A stretch of DNA of 64,000 nucleotides from Anticarsia gemmatalis (taxonomy: Eukaryota > Arthropoda > Insecta > Lepidoptera > Erebidae): contig NC_134775.1 in the NCBI RefSeq assembly GCF_050436995.1, positions 8,409,124 through 8,473,123 of the forward strand, in the 5' to 3' direction. The notes under the pieces are model-generated. The model searched no databases, was not told the origin of the DNA, and saw nothing but the letters and a program-made list of their open reading frames with translations. Position 1 is the first letter of the stretch. Each line of letters starts with the position of its first letter. Below are positions 54,220 to 64,000 of the stretch, one piece after another. Made by a program: the position numbers and the translations under genes.

Positions 54220-54900
54220 ATAACTTTTGTATATAGTAAATTAGGCACATAAACGCATAAAGTAATACGTAAAAATTAGATTGCACATTGTTTACATAAA
54301 TATATAAATAATAGCATATTTTAAATAATAATTAACATTTAAATTCTTACTTTATACGTTTATGTCAAATTCATTATTTAGAAATATCATTAACAACCTT
54401 TTGTTTACATAGAACTTTGTAGAAACGCGAATATTATTATTAGAACCTTCCAGTTAATAAGAATCATACGAAGGAACAATCGCGAAACACCGAGCGCCGG
54501 CGATCCTTCGATTAAACACGCCGATCGTTCCCGAAAGTACAAGAATGAGAAAGACGTATTGGCAAAACGCGTATGCGCGAGCGAGACGGAAAATCTCTAG
54601 AACATCGCGCGGCGCGACACGGCGCGTTTGATCTTTCGCTATGATTCTAGAAGCAATGTTTGTGAATATAGATATGGACGCGCGCCGAGTAGCGGCAGTT
54701 TAAGTTTTAAACTCATCGAATGAAGATCACATCGGAGAAAGAAGAAAAGTACATAGTGAATAAACCGTATATAGTAAAGTATATGAATAGTGTATAGTAA
54801 ATAGTTTATAATACAGTCCACTTTGAAGATTGAAGAAAATAAAGTAAATATATAACTTCGTCAACCGGTGTTCTTATTGAAAGAATAGTAATCCTCCACA
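54200..54900 (+). repeat. 3' LTR of BEL/Pao element
   Basis: 701 bp, ending CCTCCACA. A purine-rich GGCGGGAGAAA directly precedes it as a likely polypurine tract. Confidence 0.92.
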
Positions 54901-54905
54901 CATAT

Positions 54906-55807
54906 GTAAAGGGCAAACGATTAACTTTTATCATGTCAGTACCAATGGTTCAGTCGGACACCTATAACTATTTTTCCCTACACCCTTTTCCTATATATAA
55001 TCCAAAGCTAAATTTAACTTTCCTAATAACTCCTAAACGTTCCTACATCCTTGCGAAGGGATTGAAAACCATACCATTATCTCAACCTTGTAAGGAGATA
55101 GACCAAAGAAAATTCTTATGTCATGAAGATTATATGTCTGTACAAAATGAAGATAAATGCATCAAAGATCTGATGAAATTTTCTACACAAATAACGTCGT
55201 GTGCACCAATACCAGTCGAATCTTTCGACGTATAAATATCAAAGCTATACAACCAGACTCTTGGATAATCTACACCGGAGTTCATACACTGCTAACAGAA
55301 TATTGTGAAAGCGATATAAGCCAACATAACATTATCGGCTCATATATTCTAACATTGGACAACGATTGTAGAATCGAAGTTGGGAAGATAACGCTGAAGA
55401 AACAAACACGTCTTCAGGTAGCATCAGTAATGTCCCGCAGTATGCCGAGCATCCACTTGCCCAACATAGTTCCTCCAAAGAAAACAATGCAGCGCAAGGC
55501 GCTTAACTTGGATCAAGTAAATATGGAAAACTTGCAGTTTCTTTCTCACGCATTAAAAAGTGAAGTGATAACAAGTGAAAAGCCAATAGACATAGTGAAT
55601 ATACACAGTGTTAGTCTAGGAACTATAATAATCTATGTAATCCTAGTTATAATACTTCTTGTTCTTGTATACCGTTACAGAGGCAAAATTATGTGTAATC
55701 AAAATCATCATCCTAAATTTAACAAAAAATTAAATGACGATTTTGAACTTAAGGAGGGAAGTGTTATGCATCCTGCTACGCCTCTACAAACAATATCAAT
55801 AGGTTAG
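54906..55807 (+). pseudogene. env relic, C-terminal part (decayed Gypsy copy)
   Basis: The continuation of 49212-49722 after the BEL insertion. Frames 54933-55235 and 55157-55807 are offset, so a frameshift lies near 55230. The C-terminal membrane span (GTIIIYVILVIILLVLVYRY) and tail remain. The end runs into the 3' LTR as in the intact copy. Confidence 0.85.
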
Positions 55808-56003
55808 AGAACAATAATCAATGGGTTAGTTATGCATCTTGCTAGGCCTCTACAAACAATATCAATAGATTAGAGAACAATAATCAATGGGTTAGAGTTA
55901 CGGTGTCAAATGCTAGTTGGTCAATTACTGTAACTTTAATGAGCGCCAAAACTATAACCACTTGATTTACGATTACTTGTTTACTGCAAAGATCATTCAT
56001 GAA

Positions 56004-57422
56004 GATTTGTTCCGCATTCGACCCGCGATGTTTTGCCCCACATGAAAAAATCCGTATTTGCCCTACATTTTATTCCTGTTTTGCCCCAAATGCCATATTA
56101 ATTCTTAATTTAAGCTTTTATTCCTGTTTTGCCTCATTTTCGTTCTTGATTCGCCTGGAATATTTATGAGTTCAGATTTATACTGTTTTAGTACAGACAG
56201 CCTAAAAAATCATAAATATTCATTGATATTTTATTACAGCTCTTTGCACACAAACTTATGAGCAGGTACAAAATAAGAAAATAGATCGGATGGCAACCCT
56301 TTTTTTCAAGACCAGTCAAATGTGGTCAGTCAATCAGGGACATTATCAGTAAGGGTCGGGCGACACATAGCAAAATGTAGGTAATTAGAATTAGTACTCA
56401 TTCGTTGTTTGTGTGTGTTCGAGTTAAAGTGCAAAGAGGTGTGTAATTCAAATTGAATTTAGTTAACGTTCATTATTTTATTTTAAGTATTAATTGAAAA
56501 TGGAAGAACCTTTTCAATCTACATCCCTTACAAACCTATCGTTTATTAAATCAATACGGGGCGACCCTATGCCTTTGTTCGACGGATATGAACACGTAAA
56601 AAGGAGAAATAATAAAAATGGTACTATTTCGTCGACATGTGTAAATAGAAAATGTAAAGGTGGAGTAGTTACCATTTACAATCATGTAAATTGAATATTG
56701 CAACACAATTTTTGCAAACCTAATGTGGCAAAAAATTTTATCAAAGATGAATTGTTTCGTTATAAACAAGAAGCTGCATCTGCAGATGGTAAACCCATCA
56801 CATCAATTTATAATTAATGCTTAATAAGGATGAAAAACAGAGGTACAGATCTAGTTGAAGTTTTACCAGAATCATCGAAAATCAAAACTGGTCTCTACAA
56901 TGCGAGAAACAAATCTCAAAATATTCAAAAGTCAACGTTTAAAATAGCCTCTGAGGTTCAAATACCAAAGGGTTATGAAGACTTTTTACTTTTTGACTAC
57001 GGGTATAATAAAACAAGAATATTGGCATTTGCTGATCAAGAAATCAGAAAATACATATATACAAAATATAGAACATTATCGGAGATGGCACTTTTAAATG
57101 TACTGTTAAACCATTCAAACAGTTTTATATCATTTATGGAGACCTCGGCAGCACTCGGGAGAACATACATGTTGTATCATTAATTTACATCCTATTAATG
57201 GATAAAAAAGAAACAACATACACAATTCCTTGATATTATTGATAAATTAAACCCAGACATAACAAACTGTCGCATTAGCCATAAGACAATTAGGTAGAAT
57301 CAATTTGTGTGCCTACCATACTCTTTTCAAGTGGGGCAAAACAAGAATCAAATTTAACATGGGGCGAAAAAAGATTTTTTTGGAATGTGAGGCGAACGAG
57401 TGAGGCGAATGCGGTACAAATC
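56004..57422 (+). mobile_element. Truncated Mutator-like (MULE) transposon, TSD TTCATGAA
   Basis: Inverted ends GATTTGTTCCGCATTCG (left) and, inverted, GATTTGTACCGCATTCG (right). Flanks TTCATGAA lie at 55996-56003 and 57423-57430; the empty site is in the 5' LTR at about 41528. Both subterminal regions repeat TTTTGCCCC. It is 1.4 kb with only the N-terminal part of a transposase. An 8-bp duplication plus a FLYWCH-transposase protein fit a MULE. Confidence 0.8.
56500..57183 (+). pseudogene. MULE transposase remnant with FLYWCH zinc finger
   Basis: The frame starting at 56500 gives a FLYWCH-type finger: FIKSIRGDPMPLFDGYEHVK, then STCVNRKCKGGVVT, with the His pair around NHVN..LQHNF after a stop at 56692. 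A second open part (56830-57183) resembles the segment before the catalytic core of MULE transposases (FLLFDYGYNKTRILAFADQE). The core itself is missing. Stops at 56692 and 56816 break it. Confidence 0.7.
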
Positions 57423-59077
57423 TTCATGAATACCATGATTGTACCTATGTATCACGCCATACCGGATACCACGTGACTAAAACCATATGTATAAAAGCTT
57501 TGTCATTTGTACCATAATCCAGTTCTGTTCCTGTAATTGTCTCGGCTTGATGCTCTGCGAGCACACCTATGTTTTAATTAAATATATATTTTTTTTAAAT
57601 AAAGCTCTGTGCATTAATTTGACTAGCTACTGATAACAGCTGACTCAATTTACTGACTGACACTCACATATCGGAATTAAGCACATGGTTTTACGACACC
57701 ACCGACACGCACAATAAATTCTTACCAACTGGTTAATTCAAATGCTCTACCCATTTTTAAAATAAAAACATGGTATATTAAATCATGCCGACAAAGGGCG
57801 AAATTCAACAGCATAAACACCGACAAAGAGAGCCGATCGTTTGGCGGCGTCGCGCGGTGTAGTTGTCTTGTCGTGCCGCGCTAGTGATGTTTGTTTCTAT
57901 TGCTTACATTCAAATTGTGGAAATATCGGTAAAAATGCATTACTTTATTATCAAAACAGTAGAAACCATCTGGATGTATTATTTGTACCTAAGATTATCT
58001 TTAAAATTTACACGCTGCACGCAGATCAAGAGGACACAGATTTATTGTTGTAATAATACTAGGTATGAATAAAAAAACCAATTAAAAAATATTCGAGGAT
58101 TTCGATACTGAACCAACGTTTGCTATTTGTTATCTTTATTAAAATAGAAACTAATTTTTTTTATACAAATTGATATTAACATTGCATTAATAATATCTTC
58201 TCATTCAATGTTAGTCTCCAGATAGTTTCATTTGAAGTTATTAATTAAAAATAAATATCAATATTAAATGTAATTAAGTTGTTGGGTCCATCCCTAACTG
58301 CCTATTTATTTTATTTTGCTTCATACGTATGTCACAACTTAGTACCTATTAAGGATCGCTTTCGTTCGGACGTCCACACGTCCGGTGAGACTTTCAATAG
58401 TCATAGTCAATGCGTGAGCTTGTTATTACTGTTATTTCATAAACCTTTCTGAACTGTGATTTGTTATTGTCACGCGTGATCATGAGCGTGCGCGGTGTGA
58501 TACGGTAATTGGTGAATGAGCCATGTTTTTGTTTTTTTTTGTTAATAATTCGTATGTTCGTGAAAGTGAATCAGAACGACAAAGCAAAAAGTGTCGTAAA
58601 ACGTTGGAAAGATAAAATTAGGTATGTAGTGCCTGATGCCCGTGCGTAATTAACTGTTATCAGTGTGTAAATAAGATTCGCAGTTATGCTTTCGTTAATT
58701 TAGATTTAAATGTTACACGTTGTGTAGGTAAGTAATTTAACAATTACTTTAATTAGACAGTTACGTTAATCACGTAGTTGCTAGCCAGTCCAAGACTGAA
58801 AGTATTATGGGAAATTAGTATCAATTTGTATTTATTATTGTTACTAAGACAGAACGTCCCGCGCGCAGTCATCGCTCCCCGCAGCGTCAGCTGACAGCGC
58901 TCGGTCGCGGTGGGGTCGTAAAACGACGAGCCGCTTCTATGTGTAGGTAACAGCGTAGTAAGAATTACCGAAATAGGAAAAACATTTTTTTTTTGCGGAG
59001 TCGTGATCAGATTCATGGGCAGTATCACCTCCAAATATCAACAGCTATTATAAGAAGACCCTGTATATAATTAAAAA

Positions 59078-59400
59078 TCCAAATATAGTATCACAACAAT
59101 GTAGATTATGCAACAATAACCAAGAAATTATAGATCACATTACAGGACGATGGCCTTTTCTAGCAAACAAACAATATACCGAAAGACACAATAACGTAGC
59201 AAAACAAATATATACATTGTTAGCACTAAAATAAAAACTAATAGATAAAGCTGATCCATATTATAAATATAAGCCTAAAAGCGTACCAAATAATGAACAC
59301 ACTAAACTCTACTGGGATCGTGATCTGGGATACTGATAAGACTACTACAAATAAAGATCAGACATAACATTAACACTAAAGGAAGAATAAATTACATACT
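59078..59400 (+). pseudogene. C-terminal scrap of a non-LTR retrotransposon polyprotein
   Basis: The reading after the Q end contains a CRLC..IIDHITGRWPFLA zinc-finger-like block and then PYYKYKPKS...KLYWDRD, typical of the last part of an R2/R4-like LINE protein, with stops at about 59229 and 59335. Only about 100 codons remain. The clade is uncertain. Confidence 0.55.
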
Positions 59401-59810
59401 TGATTGATATAGCTATACCGAACTCTAAAAATATACGAAAAAAATACACCGAAAAAAAATAAAAAATACATTCCACTCGAAGACGAGATCCGCCAAATGA
59501 CAACATTCCAAAATTTTTAAGTACCTAAAATAAAAATACCATTTCTTTATTTTCCCATCCTGAATACAAAATATATATTTTTTTCTTTTCTTGGTTCAAT
59601 ATTTCGGGAGAAATAAAATAAAAACTGAAAAATGCGCTGTGACGTCACATATACGGAAGAATAACGTCTTACCATTGCCTTTGCAATTTGAATAAAAGTT
59701 ATTTAGAATGACATTTGAAATGTCATTCATATTTTAAAGTAAACAAACACCCACAATACATACGTTACTATTTATCATTTATTACCTCAAAAAATTTAAG
59801 ATTTCTTAAA
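59401..59810. other. AT-rich stretch upstream of the THAP gene
   Basis: No gene. An ATGACATTTGAAATGTCAT palindrome lies at 59709-59727, and a GTGACGTCAC motif at 59639-59648. These could belong to the 5' end of the transposon that encodes the THAP protein; no terminal repeat was confirmed. Confidence 0.35.
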
Positions 59811-60364
59811 ATGAATCCTAGTGAAAAGTATAGGGTTATGAAGGATCTAAAATATTCTTTTGTGCCATCTTGCAAAAACAGTTCTAGGGACGATCAAAAA
59901 CATTTTTTTGCTGTGCCTAACTCAAACAAGCAAGAATGGTGTAATGCTGTGGGTGTTGTGTGTCCGAAACGGGTTATATACGTATGTGAAGATCATTTAA
60001 ATGTAAGTAAATTTTCAAAGGTACACAGCAGCTAGCGACCGCTACTCGTCTTTATCGATGCTACGCGCGATAGCATCGCGGCTGCATCGCTACAAAAAGC
60101 ATGAAGCTGCATCGCCGTGGACGAGTGGCCTAATAGTTGCATTAATTATGAATGTGTTAACTATTATTTTAGTAATAATATACTCAAATTATCTTTTTTA
60201 GTTGGAGAAAGAAGATGTAGAGAACTACTGTTACTGGATAACAATGAAGGGAAGAGCCAAGTTAAAGCCACGGCTACCAAAAAGTTTGTCAAAAACAGAA
60301 ACTTCAACCATCAGTGAGCATATACCCAGTACAATATCTTCAACATCATTCATGAAAGTAGATA

Positions 60365-60647
60365 TCTATACTAATATTATAATTACTTAATTACTATATT
60401 ATAAAGCTGAAGAGTTTGTTTGTTTGTTTGATTGTTTGTTTGTTTGTTTGAACGCGCTAATCTCAGGAACTACTGGTCCGATTTGAAAAATTCTTTCAGT
60501 GTTAGATAGTCCATTTATCGAGGAAGGTTATAGGCTATATATCATCACGCTACTACCAATAGGAGCAGAGTACCAGTGAAAAATGTTACAAAAACGGGGA
60601 AAAATTTGACTTATGTGACGCAAGCGAAGTTGCGCGGGTCAGCTAGT
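60365..60647 (+). mobile_element. Non-autonomous Helitron-like element, copy 5
   Basis: Starts TCTATACTAATATTATAA, with an extra 25-bp duplication of that start, and has a TTTG repeat. It ends with hairpin CGCAAGCGAAGTTGCG and CGGGTCAGCTAG, between A and T. It interrupts the THAP coding region. Confidence 0.75.
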
Positions 60648-60822
60648 TATGGATATACTTCCTAAGTGTTCAGCTCCCATGAAAGTCCAGAAAGCAGTGC
60701 AAGTAAAACGAAAGACATCTGACAGTGCTACACAATGTGCGTTGTTAAATAATAGATCTACAATACCTCTTCCTTTTGAAGATGACAGTGAAATGCTAGA
60801 TGAAGCTTTACCTTCAACACAA

Positions 60823-62702
60823 GTCAAAATCAAAATCAAATCATTTATTCATTTAGGTCAAATATTGACACTTATGATAGTCGTTACAATTACTGAATCT
60901 ACCACTAGCTCGGAAAGGGGGTGGAGCCTTATGAGAAGAGCTAGCAAGAAACTCACGGCCTCTCTTTTCAATCGCCAAAAGTTTTACAATGTGGTCGATA
61001 CAATAATTGATCATGCGAGGAGCTGCCAACAATCAGCGATATAGACTAAACGTCAATTAAGGAAAATTAATATAGCTAGGTTATTTATTAGTCTCTGATC
61101 ATACCATATGTTGGGAGCACCTACTAGCATGTGATAATAAGAATATGGGCAGCAAGTGAGCACATTGGTTTTGAACAATATAAAAGAAAAAAAAAGTGAC
61201 AGTTTTATGATTAACATCAAATTGTACGTAACATCACCTATTTGCATCATTAATTGCCCATATTTTACAATATTTAGACCTACTGCTACTGAGTTTATAC
61301 AATTTATAGCAAAGTTCCCTAATTCCAAAGAATCCTAATCAAGCGAGCGACTAATCCCAAGAGCTATTGTCGTTTAGATACTCATCCATTCTGTAATAAG
61401 CTTTCCTAACGAGATGTTCCTTAACAGCAACCTTGAATTTTGGCAGGGGTAAATCCATGATGTGCTTGGGAAACTTGTTGAAGAAACGAATGCCGAGACC
61501 TACAAACGAATTGTGCATCTTGTGTAAACGATGATGGGGACCTACTAATTTGTGTCTGTTTCTAGTGTTATAATTGTGTCTATCGCTATTTGTTGCGAAA
61601 ATCCCTAAATTTTGTTTTATATACAACAAGTTTGCAAGCACATACTGTGATGACACCGTCAGTATCCCTATCTGCCCAAAAAGCTCTCGTCTCGCGCTCC
61701 TAAACTATATATAGCGCGAATAGCTCTTTTTGAAGGACAAAAATAACATCTATATCAGCAGCCTTACCCCACAGTAATATACCGTAAGACATGACGCTGT
61801 GAAAATAACTAAAGTAAACCAGTCTTGCCGCATCCACACCAGCAAACTGTCTTACTTTTCTGATTGCGTACGCGGCGGAGCTGAGTCTCCCCGAGAGATG
61901 CGCTATTTGAGTGCCCCATTGGAGCTTGCTATCCAGACAGATACCTAAAAAAGTTGCCGAATCTACCAAATCGATAGTTTGCCCAATTACGACTATGTTA
62001 GTACCTAAATTCCTCGCGTTGGGCATAGTGAACCTAATGCACTTAGTTTTGTTAGAATTTAGTAACAGATTATTACAAGTGAACCAGTTGTGGACCTGTT
62101 CAAGAATACTATTGATATCAATAAAACAAGACTTCGAACGATCTACTTTAAAAATGAGTGAAGTGTCATCTGTAAATAATATAATATCACATAAGTCCTG
62201 CACCTGAAAGGGGAGATCGTTTATATATACAAGAAAAAGGAACGGACCGAGTATCGAACCCTGAGGCACGCCTAGAGAAACAGCTGAACCTGAAGACCGT
62301 ACACCATTGATTTCTACTCGTTGAACCCTATTACTCAAATATGACGCAAGTAAATCGAGCGCTGTATCCCTAATTCCATGGTGGTTTTGTTTCCTAACGA
62401 GCGTATTATGTTGGACACAGTCAAATGCTTTGGAGAGATCGCAGAACACCCCAATGGCGTCCTGGGATGTCTCCCAAGCATCATAGATATGCTTGACGAG
62501 CAAAATACCTGCATCGATTGTTAACCTACCCTTTGTGAAACCATACTGTTTACCATGAAATAGCTGATTCGAGTTAAAGTGACTTTCGAGCTGCTCTAAG
62601 ATGACCTTTTCGAAGATTTTGCTAACCGCAGGCAAGATGGAAATGGGCCTGAAATTGCTGGGCTCACTCTTAGATCCCTTCTTAAAGAGTGGTACTAGGC
62701 AG
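60823..62702 (-). mobile_element. 5'-truncated jockey/CR1-like LINE, TSD about CACAA
   Basis: Runs on the minus strand from 62702 to 60823 and ends with a TTTGATTTTGATTTTGA tail. It is flanked by CACAA (60818-60822 and 62703-62707). It holds the reverse transcriptase from the VPLFKKGSK block onward and a 3' untranslated region of about 520 bp (61350-60830), where no other gene is seen. Confidence 0.85.
61351..62702 (-). pseudogene. LINE reverse transcriptase, C-terminal two thirds
   Basis: Minus strand. Blocks: VPLFKKGSKSEPSNFRPIS, QYGFTKGRLTIDA, GVFCDLSKAFDCVQH, VPQGSILGPFLFLVYINDL, and the catalytic box as FTDDTSLIF, where F-A-D-D is usual. The thumb continues to LLWGKAADIDVIF. The frame is lost near 61700 and regained at 61656-61351 (NTRNRHKLVGPHHRLHK, FVGLGIRFFNKFP, YYRMDEYLND), the usual end of this clade. 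The Ala-to-Thr change beside the catalytic Asp pair and the frameshift suggest it is inactive. Everything before motif 1 is missing. Confidence 0.85.
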
Positions 62703-62910
62703 CACAACCTCTGCAGATATGTTATCAGAAGTGTCTGTTCAAAATACAACTCCAGGGAGAAGTTTTATGCTTAGTATCATTGAAAAGAAACCACAAATTT
62801 ATATTGGCTTACCAAAAAAATATTACTGGCTGATTCAATACTTAGCAACAAATCTCAAAACAAAGTGTTTTGATGTAATAGTTACTTTATATAAAATTAA
62901 AAACAACAAC

Positions 62911-63147
62911 AGGTGTAGGTAGGTGTCAAAATAAGTGGACACAAAAAATCACTCCCCCTAATTTAATTTTTATTTATTTAATTTAATAGTTTATTTTTAG
63001 TTTTATTTGCTTAATATTATAATTATAATACATACAATTATTAGTGCATAGTATATGTAGTGATATTGTATCATTATACACCACCTGCCAGCTGAACACA
63101 AAACTTAAGGAAAGTTGCAAGTCACTTGTCACAAGTAGTTACACAAA
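62911..63147. other. AT-rich interval, probable 5' leader of the next LINE
   Basis: No gene. It follows the end of the THAP relic and leads into the LINE ORF1 at 63148. The left boundary of that LINE could not be fixed. Confidence 0.4.
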
Positions 63148-63891
63148 ATGTCTCAGCTAAGTGAGATTCAGCTGACCCAGACGAAGCTTGAGGAGACCTT
63201 CAACAAACGGATGGCTGATCTGGAGGCTCAGCTTCAAACAGGTGCTGCAAAGGACACGGTGGCAAAGGTGGCTGAGGAGTTCCGGACATTCCGTGAGCTA
63301 ATCTTTGGTGTACTCAGCTTGCTCCGGCAACAGGTTGCAGAATGTGCACGGTGTATGGACTCCATGGAGACAAGACATCGCAGGAAGGACCTCCTCTTCC
63401 TCGGGGTTCCGGAGGCAGATAATGTGGATGCCCAAAGTATGGCCTCCAGCATTCTCCAGGGCAAGTTGGGCTTGACCACAATAACACCAGCTTCCATCAG
63501 GGTCTGTCACAGGATAGGCGCCCCTGGAGGTAAGCACCACCGACCAATTCTCGTGCGTTTCTCGAATGCAGAGGTCCGGTCATCTGTCTGGCGAGCTAAG
63601 GCGAAATTGCGGGAGACGTCTATATCGGTGAGAGAATTTCTGACGAGGACCCGCCAAGTGATATTTGCTAAGGCTCGGCAGCATTTCGGTCTAAAGGATT
63701 GCTGGACCCAAGACGGCACCATCATCGTCAAAACGTCTGATCAAAGCCGTCATAAGATTGTCACCATGGACGAGCTGAACACTCTTACTACCCGGCACCC
63801 AAAGGTGGGCACTGCAATCCCTTCCCGACCGAAGCACGGAGCGGTGAACGCGGCATCATCTGCGGCGAGTTCTAAACCGCGTAAGACCTAA
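63148..63891 (+). CDS. LINE ORF1 with L1-like coiled coil and RRM (Transposase_22 type)
   Basis: An intact frame of 247 codons. Residues 1-75 form a coiled coil (LEETFNKRMADLEAQLQ). It is followed by an RRM-like domain (RRKDLLFLGVPEAD; RPILVRFSNAEVRSSVW) and a C-terminal domain (FGLKDCWTQDGTIIVK). The layout is that of L1-type ORF1p, an RNA-binding trimer needed for retrotransposition. The Ala/Ser/Lys-rich end is low complexity. ORF2 would be expected just past the window. Codon usage is GC-richer than the surroundings, hinting at a younger insertion. Confidence 0.8.
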   Translation: MSQLSEIQLTQTKLEETFNKRMADLEAQLQTGAAKDTVAKVAEEFRTFRELIFGVLSLLRQQVAECARCMDSMETRHRRKDLLFLGVPEADNVDAQSMASSILQGKLGLTTITPASIRVCHRIGAPGGKHHRPILVRFSNAEVRSSVWRAKAKLRETSISVREFLTRTRQVIFAKARQHFGLKDCWTQDGTIIVKTSDQSRHKIVTMDELNTLTTRHPKVGTAIPSRPKHGAVNAASSAASSKPRKT

Positions 63892-64000
63892 GTGCAGGAT
63901 CTCGATCGTATTGCGACGCCGTTAGGGTATTTTGTAACTGCAATTCATGGTTAGATTATTCGCGACAACATGTCTTATTATCTTAATCTCAATTGTAATT
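63892..64000. other. Start of the ORF1-ORF2 interval, cut by the window edge
   Basis: No start of ORF2 can be identified in these 109 bases. Confidence 0.3.

Larger units (their letters stand above)
49723..54900 (+). mobile_element. BEL/Pao-type LTR element lacking reverse transcriptase, TSD CATAT
   Basis: LTRs of 703 and 701 bp start TGTGCACG and end CCTCCACA. Flanks CATAT lie at 49718-49722 and 54901-54905; the intact Gypsy env gives the empty site. The internal part is one long ORF carrying gag, protease and integrase. The LTRs differ at scattered positions (for example GTACATAG against GTATATAG, and a short indel near 49787), so insertion is not very recent. Confidence 0.93.
41286..57624 (+). 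mobile_element. Decayed second copy of the Gypsy/errantivirus-like element, TSD AGCT
   Basis: Flanked by AGCT at 41282-41285 and 57625-57628, within Q copy 2. It contains relics of gag, pol and env in the same order as the intact copy, with deletions, stops and a lost gag start. Its bulk comes from three later insertions: 45291-47971, 49723-54900 and 56004-57422. It is clearly older than the copy at 32278-40007. Confidence 0.92.
55762..57624 (+). repeat. 3' LTR of decayed Gypsy copy, split by a MULE
   Basis: It carries the same 67-bp duplication as the 5' LTR. Its first base differs (TGTTATG for AGTTATG). Interrupted at 56004-57422. The last part 57431-57624 runs to TTTGACT. Confidence 0.85.
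40686..59063. mobile_element. Q element copy 2, interrupted by the decayed Gypsy element
   Basis: Segments 40686-41285 and 57625-59063 together equal copy 1 in inverse orientation, minus the outermost 65 bp at the left. The right end reads AGAAGACCCTG followed by TATA. The Gypsy copy inserted at AGCT inside it. In 57625-58750 the sequence follows copy 1 (6200 down to 5100) closely and holds no gene, only short chance frames. Confidence 0.75.
59811..62910 (+). pseudogene. THAP-domain transposase gene (DDE_Tnp_4/Harbinger- or ISL2EU-like), broken by insertions
   Basis: Exon 1 (59811-60002) gives a THAP zinc finger: SFVPSC.....HFFAVPNSNKQEW, then YVCEDHLN with the C2CH residues. A GTAAGT donor follows at 60003 and a TTTTTTAG acceptor at 60201. 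Exon 2 (60202-60364) continues KEDVENYCYW and the LKPRLPKS end of the THAP fold. A Helitron (60365-60647) interrupts. The reading resumes at 60649-60822 (VQKAVQVKRK), is cut again by a LINE (60823-62702), and ends at 62708-62910 with IYIGLPKKYYWLIQYLATNL, the block preceding the DDE core in THAP-type Harbinger/ISL2EU transposases. The catalytic core is absent. A host THAP gene is less likely given the C-terminal block. Confidence 0.7.

Noticed and set aside
57841..58072. Two overlapping 70-codon plus-strand frames in Q copy 2
   Set aside because: They lie in a non-coding part of Q, are broken in copy 1 (5820-6010), and show no domain.
59811..60002. Ordinary host THAP transcription factor
   Set aside because: The later coding part (IYIGLPKKYYW...) matches the region before the DDE core of THAP-type transposases, so a transposon origin is more likely.

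Overview
The window looks like lepidopteran (moth or butterfly) nuclear DNA made almost entirely of transposable elements. Support: a tRNA-derived SINE of the type common in Lepidoptera, Helitron-like repeats with a CTAG end, LINE ORF1 proteins with an SGNH-hydrolase domain, and abundant Transib, MULE, pogo, mariner, Penelope, BEL/Pao and errantivirus-like Gypsy elements. I see no convincing single-copy host gene. Such density and nesting suggest heterochromatin or a non-recombining chromosome such as a W; that is inference. Family names come from recalled protein motifs, not from searches.

Layout. 1-2075: a SINE and a broken pogo/Tigger-like transposase with a C-terminal PHD-like finger. 2076-6878: a long-inverted-repeat element (called Q here) holding a Transib foldback element. 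6888-9531: two abutting Helitrons and a decayed LINE. 9532-40775: a large interrupted palindrome centred near 26.6 kb. Its shared arm sequence is only about 3 kb (an SGNH-type LINE relic, a Helitron, a Q fragment, a BEL-like LTR). Each arm then gained its own insertions: on the left a short DNA element, a Penelope cluster, a Sola-like transposon and a TCGCTCC-end transposon with an RTE fragment; on the right a second Transib foldback, a LINE that keeps only ORF1, and a complete Gypsy element with identical LTRs.

40686-59063: a second Q copy, split by a second, decayed Gypsy copy. That copy was itself hit by a CCCAACTAG-end element (carrying a dead mariner), by a BEL/Pao element that has lost reverse transcriptase in frame, and by a MULE in its 3' LTR. 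59.1-64 kb: a LINE remnant, a THAP-type transposase gene broken by a Helitron and a LINE, and the start of another LINE.

Many insertion sites can be read exactly because the opposite arm or the other Gypsy copy preserves the empty site. This gives target duplications for Transib (CGCCG, twice), Penelope (13 bp), the Sola-like element (ATCT), Gypsy (AGAT and AGCT), BEL (CATAT), MULE (TTCATGAA) and others, and a relative order of events. The best candidates for novelty are the palindrome, the paired Transib foldbacks, the RT-less BEL element, the unclassified long-TIR Q family and the unclassified TCGCTCC and CCCAACTAG elements.
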